From: Rubrobacter sp.
GTDB lineage: Bacteria > Actinomycetota > Rubrobacteria > Rubrobacterales > Rubrobacteraceae
Direction of reading: 5' to 3'
Assembly (NCBI GenBank): GCA_020253895.1
Contig: JADDKG010000088.1
Location: 1 to 5,415, forward strand
Length of the DNA stretch: 5,415 bases
In this document: positions 1 to 4,861 of the stretch, one piece after another
How the letters are laid out: every line of letters begins with the position of its first letter
How positions within the stretch are numbered: position 1 is the first letter of the stretch
Notes under the pieces: generated by a model
What the model was told of the DNA's origin: nothing
Database searches by the model: none
The model's input: only the letters and a program-made list of their open reading frames with translations
Position numbers and translations under genes: made by a program

Positions 1-2
1 AG

Positions 3-359
3 CGGGGGGGCGCGGACATCGAGAAGCACCTCCTCAACCCCCTGTGCGGCGACGAGGTGACGGTGTACGCCGCCCTCGACGAAGGGGAGCGGATCGCCGA
101 CCTGAGGTTCACCGGACGGGGGTGCTCCATCTCGCAGGCCTCGGCCTCTATGATGACCGAGCGGCTCCGGGGCAGGAGCCGCGAGGAGGCGCGGGCGGAG
201 ATCTCACGCTTTAAGCGTATGATGACCGGGGAGGAGGAGTTCCCCGAGGGGGACGACCTCGCCGCGCTGAAGGGCGTTATCCAGTACCCCTCCCGCATCC
301 GGTGCGCCACCCTGGCCTGGGAGGCTCTCCAGCAGGGGCTGGAGGGCAACTCCTCCTGA
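3..359 (+). CDS. sufU: SufU-family Fe-S cluster assembly protein, 3' part (5' end outside window)
   Basis: The frame is open from the window edge and ends at TGA 357-359, giving 118 residues. About 25-30 N-terminal residues of this roughly 145-residue family should lie to the left. Family hallmarks are visible: NPLCGDE (fragment residues 12-18), GRGCSIS (Cys41), and RIRCATLAW near the C-terminus (Cys101). In characterised SufU proteins the three Cys and the Asp of the LCGD motif bind zinc, and all four are present here. A charged insert between the second and third Cys (about 60-90) separates SufU from classical IscU. In Bacillus, SufU accepts sulfur from the cysteine desulfurase SufS in the cytoplasm; in older annotation it is called a scaffold. 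It is normally the partner of sufS and near sufBCD, which would lie left of this window (inference). GTG at 57 is an internal codon, because the conserved LCGD motif lies before it. Confidence 0.93.
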   Translation, partial: RGGADIEKHLLNPLCGDEVTVYAALDEGERIADLRFTGRGCSISQASASMMTERLRGRSREEARAEISRFKRMMTGEEEFPEGDDLAALKGVIQYPSRIRCATLAWEALQQGLEGNSS

Positions 360-372
360 CGTGGGCTAGCCT

Positions 373-398
373 CCGCCGGCGCCTCCCGGCGGTCTTCC
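373..398 (+). terminator. possible hairpin terminator after sufU
   Basis: CCGCCGG (373-379) and CCGGCGG (386-392) form a perfect 7-bp G+C stem with a 6-nt loop. TCTTCC follows, starting 14 nt after the sufU stop. The U-tract is weak, so intrinsic termination is plausible but not certain. The same region is the upstream edge of the GFA remnant. Confidence 0.45.
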
Positions 399-414
399 GG
401 AAAAAGTTTCTCTC

Positions 415-603
415 CTGCCGATCGGGGGAAGCTGTCGCTGCGGGGCCGCCCGCTTCCACCCGGACTCACCCGAACCACACCCCTTCGTGTACCGCTGCAG
501 CGCCTGCCGCAAGACGGCGGGCAGGGGCGGCTCCGGGATCGACCCCGGCCCTCGCTCGGACGCCCTGGAGGGGGAGCCTCGCCGGGTGGCATCGCCGCCC
601 GTG
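415..603 (+). pseudogene. remnant of a GFA/CENP-V (DUF636) family protein, N-terminal part only
   Basis: The frame through 424-588 reads as the beginning of a GFA-domain protein: GGSCRCGAARF (424-456), a short hydrophilic stretch, then CSACRKTAG (496-522) and GG.GIDPG (526-549). In this family, known from glutathione-dependent formaldehyde-activating enzyme and CENP-V, CxC near the N-terminus and CxCxxC followed by RKTAG bind zinc. Here the first Cys of CxCxxC is Tyr (TAC at 490, one transition from TGC). No ATG, GTG or TTG exists in frame between the stop at 367 and the first CxC motif. The similarity fades by about 590, roughly 60 residues in, whereas the family is usually about 120-160 residues with a second Cys pair in the missing half. 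The frame then runs into antisense of the convergent membrane-protein gene. I read this as a decayed, 3'-truncated gene. A functional short zinc protein starting at CTG 415 or GTG 487 is possible but less likely. Confidence 0.66.
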
Positions 604-612
604 AGGAAACCA

Positions 613-1017
613 CTACCCCAGAAACCCCACCAGCCCGCAGGGCAACCCCATCATGAAGGAGAGGGAGAAGGTAATTGCGAAGAACACGTTCTCGCTCGAG
701 GTGTAGGTGTAGAGGCGGCGGTAGTGGATCATGAGCAGCACAGAGGGCACGGCGATGCCCGCCATGAGGACGGCGGTGACCCGCAGGGCGTTGAGCGCCC
801 CGATCTGCTCGAAGACCCCACCGGAGTTTAGAAGCAGCAGCCCGAACCAGTCGAAGGTGAGCATGGAGAACCCCACGAACGTGGCGAGAAGCGCGTGGAT
901 CACCGGACGCGGGAACAAGGGGCCCCTGGGACGCGCCTCCGGCCCGTCCTCGTCGCCGAGCAGGTGACGGGGCGGGCGCCGCAGGAGCATCTTGAGGAAG
1001 CTTCCGGCCGGCTCCAC
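613..1017 (-). CDS. small three-helix membrane protein of unknown function
   Basis: I do not recognise the family. The 134-residue product has a basic and acidic hydrophilic N-terminus (1-36), then three hydrophobic segments at about 38-63, 74-98 and 110-133, so it should be an integral membrane protein with only a few residues after the last helix. Segments 2 and 3 are joined by a polar stretch rich in Tyr, Arg and Ser (YRRLYTYTSSEN, 99-110). No catalytic motif is visible. The start is GTG at 1017, chosen because GGAGG lies a few bases upstream (minus strand reads CGGAGGAGAG then GTG). The stop is TAG at 613-615. Its 3' end faces the GFA remnant, and no clear terminator is visible between them. 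The upstream gene on the same strand ends 76 bases before it, with an inverted repeat and an AT-rich patch between, so it may have its own promoter. Confidence 0.8.
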   Translation of the reverse strand: MEPAGSFLKMLLRRPPRHLLGDEDGPEARPRGPLFPRPVIHALLATFVGFSMLTFDWFGLLLLNSGGVFEQIGALNALRVTAVLMAGIAVPSVLLMIHYRRLYTYTSSENVFFAITFSLSFMMGLPCGLVGFLG

Positions 1018-1045
1018 CTCTCCTCCGCAGGATAACCCGGGAAGA

Positions 1046-1053
1046 TATTAATA
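1046..1053 (-). promoter_or_regulatory. AT-rich patch, possible -10 region of the membrane-protein gene
   Basis: The palindromic TATTAATA is a conspicuous AT island in very GC-rich DNA, about 30 bases upstream of the GTG at 1017. On the minus strand it offers TATTAA or TAATAT, each 4 of 6 matches to the -10 consensus. No convincing -35 element is visible 16-18 bases upstream, so the call is weak. Confidence 0.3.
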
Positions 1054-1060
1054 CACCCTC

Positions 1061-1093
1061 GTCCGTGGTGACGCCGGAATCTCTCCCACGGAC
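1061..1093 (-). terminator. perfect 8-bp inverted repeat just after a stop codon; terminator or operator
   Basis: GTCCGTGG (1061-1068) and CCACGGAC (1086-1093) are exact inverted copies separated by 17 bases. The right arm directly abuts the TAA (1094-1096) of the minus-strand gene upstream. The left arm lies 7 bases from the AT-rich patch before the next gene. Placement right after a stop suggests an RNA hairpin that ends or protects the upstream transcript. The long loop and missing T-tract argue against a standard intrinsic terminator, and a dyad operator for the downstream gene is the alternative. Confidence 0.45.
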
Positions 1094-1507
1094 TTACGGC
1101 AAAGGGGCCCCGCTGGTGAGGATGCCGACCTCCCGGGGATGTAGCGGCTCACGCTCGGGAGGGCCCAACGTGACCCGCCTTATGAACCCCGGTGCCTCCG
1201 GCCTGGGGGTGTAGGAGGGGAAGGTCAGCAGATAGTACCGCTCACCCCGCCCCCGGCGGGCGGGAAGGCGCTCTACCCAGAGCAGCGGTCGCGGCAGATC
1301 CGGGAGCCCGCCGGCGAAGTGGTCCCGGATCACCTCGGCGGCCAGCTGGGAGGACATCTCGGAGACGCTCGCCCCGCTGCCCGGTACCTCCTCGCAGATC
1401 ACCACCGGAGCGTCTCCCGGCTCTCCCCTGTAGATCCGGATCCAACAACACCCCGCCCCAAAGGCGTAGCCCGACCGGTGCCGGATGTACTCGTGGGTGA
1501 GTATCAT
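1094..1507 (-). CDS. conserved-looking soluble protein of unknown function, divergent from an XRE regulator
   Basis: The 137-residue product has no signal peptide or membrane segment. Its pattern is that of a compact alpha/beta protein: a strand-rich N-terminus (about 12-40, with a CC pair at 20-21 and VVICEEVPG at 35-43), a helical part with SSQLAAEVIRDHF (52-64), then a strand with LLWVERLP (75-82) and YYLLTFPSY (91-99), and a Pro/Arg-rich tail. The layout (VVI.E..P, then QLAAEVIR, a Pro-rich gap, WVE..P, and a late LTF) recalls short hypothetical proteins I associate with cyanobacterial and actinobacterial accessory regions, but I cannot name the family. ATG at 1507 is the only sensible start. 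GAGGAGG lies about 13 bases upstream, rather far, and GCGGAG abuts the start. It is transcribed divergently from the XRE gene at 1643 across a palindrome-bearing region, so the two may be co-regulated. Confidence 0.72.
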   Translation of the reverse strand: MILTHEYIRHRSGYAFGAGCCWIRIYRGEPGDAPVVICEEVPGSGASVSEMSSQLAAEVIRDHFAGGLPDLPRPLLWVERLPARRGRGERYYLLTFPSYTPRPEAPGFIRRVTLGPPEREPLHPREVGILTSGAPLP

Positions 1508-1571
1508 CTCCGCGAAAGCCCCTCCTCGATTTCCTCCTCCCGTCCAGATGCCCGTCGCTCCCAGGGCAGGC

Positions 1572-1613
1572 TATACTGTGAGACGGTAACATTGCTGTTG
1601 CGTTTTAGCAACT
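1572..1613. promoter_or_regulatory. divergent regulatory region: TATACT element and two overlapping palindromes
   Basis: This lies in the 135-base gap between divergent genes and is clearly lower in GC than its surroundings. TATACT (1572-1577, plus strand) matches 5 of 6 positions of a -10 box, and the minus strand of the same spot reads AGTATAG. No good -35 is seen for either direction. Downstream are two interlocking dyads: AACA-TTGC-TGTT (1588-1599) and GTTGC-6 nt-GCAAC (1597-1601 and 1608-1612). Symmetric half sites of this size are typical operators for small XRE-type dimers, so autoregulation by the adjacent HTH protein is a reasonable inference. Confidence 0.45.
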
Positions 1614-1642
1614 TGTTTGTGGTCTTTTAACGGGGGTGGGAG

Positions 1643-1876
1643 ATGGAGCTGCCGCATCTGCGGGATCTCAGGCTGCGGGCGGTGATGAGCCAGGAGGAGC
1701 TGGCGCGGCGCAGTGGGGTGGCGCGGGATACGATCTCCAAGCTTGAGACGGGCAAACGCCGGGCCTATCCGAGCACGGTGCGCAAGCTTGCGGAGGGCCT
1801 GGAGGTGGAGCCTCAGGCGCTGCTGGGGGAGGCGGCCGCCCCCGAACGGGGGGAGCGGGGGAGATCTGGCTTCTGA
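1643..1876 (+). CDS. short XRE-family helix-turn-helix transcriptional regulator
   Basis: The 77-residue protein is almost entirely one HTH_3 (XRE/Cro) domain at about residues 5-62. It contains the usual order: LR.LR (helix 1), MSQEELARRSGVARDTISKLE (helices 2 and 3, about 15-35; the recognition helix covers RDTISKLE), then the G.RRAYPSTVRKLAEGLEVEPQAL continuation. The tail (64-77) is charged and has no second domain. It should bind DNA as a dimer in the cytoplasm. ATG at 1643 is preceded by GGGTGGGAG, an acceptable ribosome binding site. The palindromes 30-55 bases upstream are its likely operator. Stand-alone XRE proteins of this size can be antitoxins or accessory-element regulators. The divergent gene could be a functional partner, but nothing in its sequence identifies it as a toxin. 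Confidence 0.9.
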   Translation: MELPHLRDLRLRAVMSQEELARRSGVARDTISKLETGKRRAYPSTVRKLAEGLEVEPQALLGEAAAPERGERGRSGF

Positions 1877-1878
1877 GC

Positions 1879-1915
1879 TTCCAAAGTGCTCGCCGAAAAG
1901 TTAAGATGTGTTAAG
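1879..1915 (+). promoter_or_regulatory. possible promoter and GTTAAG tandem direct repeat upstream of the LPXTG gene
   Basis: GTTAAG occurs at 1900-1905 and again at 1910-1915, exactly one helical turn apart (GTTAAGATGTGTTAAG). Tandem hexamers at 10-11 bp period are characteristic of response-regulator dimers such as OmpR/PhoP-type proteins. TAAGAT (1902-1907), with TTCCAA (1879-1884) at 17-bp spacing, is a weak sigma-A-like promoter that would overlap the repeat. A start near 1914 would leave a leader of about 52 nt that includes the hairpin at 1935-1955. Confidence 0.38.
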
Positions 1916-1934
1916 CGGTGGCTGGAGGCTAGCG

Positions 1935-1960
1935 CCCGGCGCGCTTGGCGCCGGGAGGAG
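1935..1960 (+). promoter_or_regulatory. leader hairpin entering the ribosome binding site of the LPXTG gene
   Basis: CCCGGCGC (1935-1942) and GCGCCGGG (1948-1955) form a perfect all-G+C 8-bp stem with a 5-nt loop. The ribosome binding site GGGAGGAG (1953-1960) begins inside the 3' arm and is followed by GCGCT and ATG at 1966. The first three Gs of the site are paired while AGGAG stays free. The stem therefore could dampen initiation or stabilise the mRNA 5' end. There is no T-tract, so termination is unlikely. Confidence 0.5.
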
Positions 1961-1965
1961 GCGCT

Positions 1966-2370
1966 ATGAGGAAGCTTGCGATGCTTACGGCGCTGGTGGG
2001 GCTGCTGGTGTGCGCCGTTCCCGCCCTCGCGCAGCAGGGGGAGGCCCCTTCCGCGCGGCCGGCCGAAGAGCAGTACGGGTACGGTGCCGCGGAAGCCGCC
2101 GGTTCGACCATGGCCGGCAGGGACCTCATCATAGACGTGACCGGGAGGCTGGTCGGCGAGCGCTCCGGGGCGGTGCGGGGAGCGGGCTCCTACGTCTCGG
2201 CGCTCGGCGGCGGGGACGAGCCGCCGGCGAGCGCCCAGGTCCCCGCGGCGGCCCCCCCGGCCGCCGGGATAACCGAGCTCCCCGACACCGGAGGCATCCG
2301 GGTGGTCCTCCTGCCCTTCGGGGCGGTGCTGCTGTTGCTCGCCGCCCGCCTCATAAAGCGCTCCCTCTAG
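1966..2370 (+). CDS. small secreted protein with C-terminal LPXTG sortase signal
   Basis: The 134-residue product has a clear Sec signal peptide: MRK, a hydrophobic core (about 4-18) and a VPALA site, with cleavage expected after Ala22. The mature part is short: a Gln/Glu/Ala/Pro segment (23-50), a stretch GRDLIIDVTGRLVGE (51-65), a Gly/Ser region, then a Pro/Ala-rich spacer (86-100) that could cross the cell wall. It ends with a cell-wall sorting signal in the canonical order: LPDTG (105-109), a hydrophobic span (111-129) and a basic tail with Arg128, Lys131 and Arg132. Sortase would cut between Thr and Gly and attach the protein to peptidoglycan or to another protein. ATG 1966 is chosen over the in-frame upstream TTG at 1945 because GGGAGGAG sits 5 bases before it and the signal peptide begins there. 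The mature domain is not recognised. Its stop overlaps the stop of the convergent response regulator gene. Confidence 0.85.
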   Translation: MRKLAMLTALVGLLVCAVPALAQQGEAPSARPAEEQYGYGAAEAAGSTMAGRDLIIDVTGRLVGERSGAVRGAGSYVSALGGGDEPPASAQVPAAAPPAAGITELPDTGGIRVVLLPFGAVLLLLAARLIKRSL

Positions 2371-3005
2371 AGCTGTATGATCCCCCGCTTCAGGGCGGCG
2401 GTGACCGCCGCGGTGCGGTCGGCGACCCCCAGCTTCTCATAGATGTGCAGCAGGTGGGTCTTCACGGTGGTCTCGCTGATCCACAGCCGCCGGGCTATCT
2501 CGCGGTTGCTCGCACCCTGGGCGACCAGGTTCAGCACCTCTATCTCGCGGCCGCTCAGGGCGTTCTCGGGCGGGGTCCGCACCCGGCGCATCAGCCGGCC
2601 GGCCACGGCGGGATCCAGCGGCGACTCCCCCTCCATGGCGGCGCGGATCGCGGCGAACAGCTCCTCGCGCGGGGTGTCCTTGAGCAGGTAGCCGCTGGCC
2701 CCCGCCTCCACGGCGCGGAGGATGTCCGCGTCCGAGTCGTAGGTGGTCAGAACCAGCACCCGGGTCTGCGGGCGCTCGGCGAGTATCCTCTCGGTCGCCG
2801 CCACCCCGTCCATCTCGGGCATGCGGAGGTCCATTAGCACCAGATCCGGATGCAGGGCGCGAGCCAGCTCCACGGCCTCCCGGCCGTTGGCCGCCTCCCC
2901 CAGGACCTCCAGGTCCGGCTCGCCGGAGAGCATCCCGTTCAGCCCGGTACGGACCACCGGGTGGTCGTCACAGATCAGGACGCCCACCCTCGAGATCCGG
3001 CTCAC
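2367..3005 (-). CDS. NarL/LuxR-type two-component response regulator
   Basis: The 212-residue protein has a receiver domain (about 7-124) and a LuxR-type HTH (about 147-209). Receiver landmarks are complete: acidic pair Asp13-Asp14, phosphoacceptor Asp59 in VLMDLRMP, Thr87/Thr88 in VLTTYD, and Lys109 in YLLKD. The HTH carries LSGREIEVLNLVAQGASN and the recognition segment ETTVKTHLLHIYEKLG (178-193). It should be phosphorylated by the adjacent kinase, dimerise and regulate promoters. The start is GTG at 3005, which shares bases with the kinase stop (GTGA), the usual arrangement for translational coupling; a GTG at 2987 would also leave the domain intact but lacks a good ribosome binding site. 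The frame stays open far upstream, but that is only antisense-free GC-rich sequence under the kinase gene. The regulator's stop TAG (2367-2369) overlaps that of the LPXTG gene. That neighbour is a candidate target, by position only. Confidence 0.95.
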   Translation of the reverse strand: MSRISRVGVLICDDHPVVRTGLNGMLSGEPDLEVLGEAANGREAVELARALHPDLVLMDLRMPEMDGVAATERILAERPQTRVLVLTTYDSDADILRAVEAGASGYLLKDTPREELFAAIRAAMEGESPLDPAVAGRLMRRVRTPPENALSGREIEVLNLVAQGASNREIARRLWISETTVKTHLLHIYEKLGVADRTAAVTAALKRGIIQL

Positions 3006-4576
3006 CCCGCGCCCCCCACGCGTTCGGCCACGAGGCGGACCGGCACCTCGGCGGAGAGGGCGGTACCCTCCCCGGGGGCGCTCTCGACGGAGAGCGTGCC
3101 GCCTGCCCGGCCGACCCGCTCGCGCATCGACCTCAGGCCAAAGCCGCTGCCGCCGGTCCCGGGCGGCAGCGACGAGGGATCGAAGCCCACACCGTCGTCC
3201 CGGACGTCCAGCACCACCCGGTCGCCGATGTAGGAGAGGGTTATGGCGACCCGCCCGGCCCGGGCGTGCTTGCGGACGTTGGCGAGGGCCTCCTGTGCCA
3301 CCCGCAGCAGGGTCACCTCCGAGTCCGCCGGGAGGGAGCGGGGCTCCCCGGTGACGAAGACCTCCGCCGGCACTCCGGACGAGGAGGACCAGCGCTCCGC
3401 CAGCCGCCGCAGAGCTTCGGGGAGCGGGGCGTCCTCCAGGGGCTCCGGCCTGAGGGCCCACACCAGCCGCCGGGCCTCGGAGAGGCTCTCCCGGGCGACG
3501 GCCAGGGCCTGGTCCAGGTGCCTCCGGAGGGCGGAGTGGTCGCGCTTCAGGGCGCCTTCGGCGGCCTCCAGGTTGGTGACGATGCTCGTAAAGCCCTGGG
3601 CGAGGGTGTCGTGGATCTCGTGCGCCAGCCTCTGGCGCTCCTCGAGCACCCCGGCCCGGCGCCCGGCGCGCCGGGCCTGCTCCACGAGGTGCAGGTTCTC
3701 CAGGGCTAGGGCGGCCATCCTGGCGGCGGTGCTCCAGACGCGCAGGTCGGACCGTGAGAAGCCCAACCGCCGGCGGGAGGCGACCGTCATGAGGCCGCGG
3801 AACCTCCCTCCGGGAGCCAGGAGCGGCAGCACGAGCAACGACCCCACACCCCTGCTCTCCAGAATGGAGCGCTCCCCGGGGGGCAGGGCGGAGGGCGAGA
3901 TCCTGAGCGGGCCGGAGGGCCGTCCGGCCCAGGAGGAAGGGTCCGGCGGAATCCCGGCGGGAGAGCCGGCGGGCGCCCACTCCCCGAGCGGCCGCGCCGG
4001 TCCGTCGCCGGGGCAGGACCAGAGGCAGAGGCCGGTCACCCCGGAACCCGCCAGGTTCTCCCCGAGGGCGGCGGCCACCTGGCGGGCGTTGCGGGAGGCG
4101 GACAGGGCCCGGTTGGCGTCGTGCAACGCCTGCTCGCCCGAGCGGGCGGCCCAGCCGCGGGCACCGCCCAGCAACCCGCCGCCGAGGCCGAGGGCGGGGT
4201 AGATCAGGAGCTCGTTCGGGTCAGGGGGGCCGAAGAGCAGGCCAACCGCCTGGTGCGTGGCGGCCGCAACAAGGCCGGTCAGCGCCCCGTGCAGGAGGCC
4301 CGGGCCTCCCGTCCGGCGGCCCACCAGAAGGGAGGCCGGGATCACCAGCAGCACGAACAGGAGCGGCATCCCGTAGTCCGCCATCAGCAGGCCGAACCGG
4401 CCCGCCCCCATCTCCCGGGCCACGCCCAGCGCCCCGGCTATCGCGCCGGTGGCGGCGTACAGGCTGATCAGGAACACCGACAGGACGTAGGAGAGCAGGC
4501 CGGCACACACCCCGGCCACGAGCACCGGCCGCCACCTCACCGGCGGTCCCGGTGGCCGTCCGGACGCCCTCTTCAC
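3002..4576 (-). CDS. membrane sensor histidine kinase of the NarL/HisKA_3 class with GAF-like region
   Basis: The 524-residue kinase begins with hydrophobic segments at about 17-50, 68-86, 93-115 and 122-141, with little extracellular sequence. This suggests it senses something in or near the membrane. Residues about 150-297 look like a GAF domain (SLLVLPLL and FRGLMTVASRRRLGFS, ending in MAALALENLHLVEQA). The HisKA_3 dimerisation domain follows, with LEERQRLAHEIHDTLAQG (311-328) and phosphoacceptor His322. The HATPase_c domain shows the N box with Asn433 in QEALANVRKHA, the G1 box DVRDDGVGFD (457-466) and the G2 box GSGFGLRSMRERV (476-488), so it appears catalytically intact. It should phosphorylate the overlapping regulator at its Asp59. 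The start GTG at 4576 is the first in the frame but lacks a good ribosome binding site (GGAGAG is about 15 bases away). Internal GTG codons at residues 13, 18 or 20 are alternatives and would keep all helices. The signal is unknown. Confidence 0.93.
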   Translation of the reverse strand: MKRASGRPPGPPVRWRPVLVAGVCAGLLSYVLSVFLISLYAATGAIAGALGVAREMGAGRFGLLMADYGMPLLFVLLVIPASLLVGRRTGGPGLLHGALTGLVAAATHQAVGLLFGPPDPNELLIYPALGLGGGLLGGARGWAARSGEQALHDANRALSASRNARQVAAALGENLAGSGVTGLCLWSCPGDGPARPLGEWAPAGSPAGIPPDPSSWAGRPSGPLRISPSALPPGERSILESRGVGSLLVLPLLAPGGRFRGLMTVASRRRLGFSRSDLRVWSTAARMAALALENLHLVEQARRAGRRAGVLEERQRLAHEIHDTLAQGFTSIVTNLEAAEGALKRDHSALRRHLDQALAVARESLSEARRLVWALRPEPLEDAPLPEALRRLAERWSSSSGVPAEVFVTGEPRSLPADSEVTLLRVAQEALANVRKHARAGRVAITLSYIGDRVVLDVRDDGVGFDPSSLPPGTGGSGFGLRSMRERVGRAGGTLSVESAPGEGTALSAEVPVRLVAERVGGAG

Positions 4577-4689
4577 GAAGCCGCGGGGAATCTCTCCGAA
4601 ACCTCCCGATGCTCGCCGTGGTAGCCGGTCCCCTGCAGAGCAGATGATCTCAGACAGGGCCCCCGGGCCACAACCCGGCCGCCGGGCAA

Positions 4690-4720
4690 ATCATACCTTA
4701 GGCCGGAGTATCTCCACCAA
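4690..4720 (-). promoter_or_regulatory. likely sigma-A-type promoter of the kinase-regulator operon
   Basis: On the minus strand TATGAT (4690-4695) matches 5 of 6 bases of the -10 consensus in an AT-rich dip. TTGGTG (4715-4720) is a fair -35, but the 19-bp spacer is longer than ideal. A start near 4683 would give a leader of about 107 nt to the GTG at 4576. Inside that leader, CCGGG and CCCGG (4663-4667 and 4674-4678) can form a small hairpin. Confidence 0.5.
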
Positions 4721-4760
4721 CCGGATGACGGACCGCACCGGAGCATGTGAGAGGGTGTTA

Positions 4761-4824
4761 CCGGCGCCGCTTCGCGCCGGGACCCCGGGAAGCCGGCGGG
4801 CTCATCCCCTCCGGCCCGCCGGCT
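4761..4824 (+). promoter_or_regulatory. structured leader with two strong hairpins before a small ORF
   Basis: Stem 1: CCGGCGC (4761-4767) with GCGCCGG (4774-4780), 7 bp, 6-nt loop. Stem 2: AGCCGGCGGGC (4791-4801) with GCCCGCCGGCT (4814-4824), a perfect 11 bp with a 12-nt loop. The loop contains CCCCTCC, which is complementary to the GGAGG ribosome binding site of the ORF at 4862. The gap holds GGGAA and stem 2 is followed by CCCCGCCAC, an order that partly recalls the core of cobalamin riboswitches, but key conserved bases are missing. Neither stem has a T-tract, so simple termination is unlikely. A regulatory leader for the ORF at 4862 is possible, and no known RNA class is asserted. Confidence 0.4.
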
Positions 4825-4861
4825 CCGGCCCCGCCACGGCAGGAGCGGGAAAGGAGGCAGG

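Noticed and set aside
533..548. CCGGG-6 nt-CCCGG dyad in the gap after sufU, considered as part of a tRNA or small RNA.
   Set aside because: No acceptor stem, T-arm consensus or other RNA landmarks on either strand. The stretch is explained by the GFA-like codons.
487..831. Plus-strand ORF starting at GTG 487.
   Set aside because: The start lies inside the GFA-like domain and everything past about 600 is antisense to the membrane-protein gene. Treated as part of a remnant instead.
1192..1630. Plus-strand frames of about 100 codons opposite the 1094-1507 gene.
   Set aside because: No ribosome binding sites or recognisable motifs, and Arg/Pro/Ser-rich. The minus-strand frame has the more protein-like composition and a conserved-looking pattern.
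2395..2411. GCGGCGG-TGA-CCGCCGC hairpin just beyond the LPXTG gene stop, considered as its terminator.
   Set aside because: It encodes Ala/Val-rich C-terminal residues of the response regulator, has a 3-nt loop and no T-tract, so coding constraint and base composition suffice to explain it.
1908..2837. Open plus-strand frame of about 309 codons crossing the LPXTG gene and the response regulator.
   Set aside because: Gly/Arg/Ala-rich low-complexity translation spanning two convergent genes that are clearly coding in other frames.
3006..3980. Upstream in-frame extension of the response regulator.
   Set aside because: The extension lies in another frame of the kinase gene and is Pro/Arg/Gly-rich. 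The receiver domain begins right after the GTG at 3005.
3243..4202. Open plus-strand frame of about 319 codons antisense to the histidine kinase.
   Set aside because: Composition is Arg/Ser/Ala/Pro-rich without any domain, no good ribosome binding site, and it lies wholly opposite a well-supported kinase. It is a GC-rich shadow.
4121..4624. Plus-strand frame of about 167 codons opposite the kinase N-terminus.
   Set aside because: His/Gln/Arg-rich translation, which is what antisense of hydrophobic Leu/Ala/Gly membrane codons gives. No start signals.
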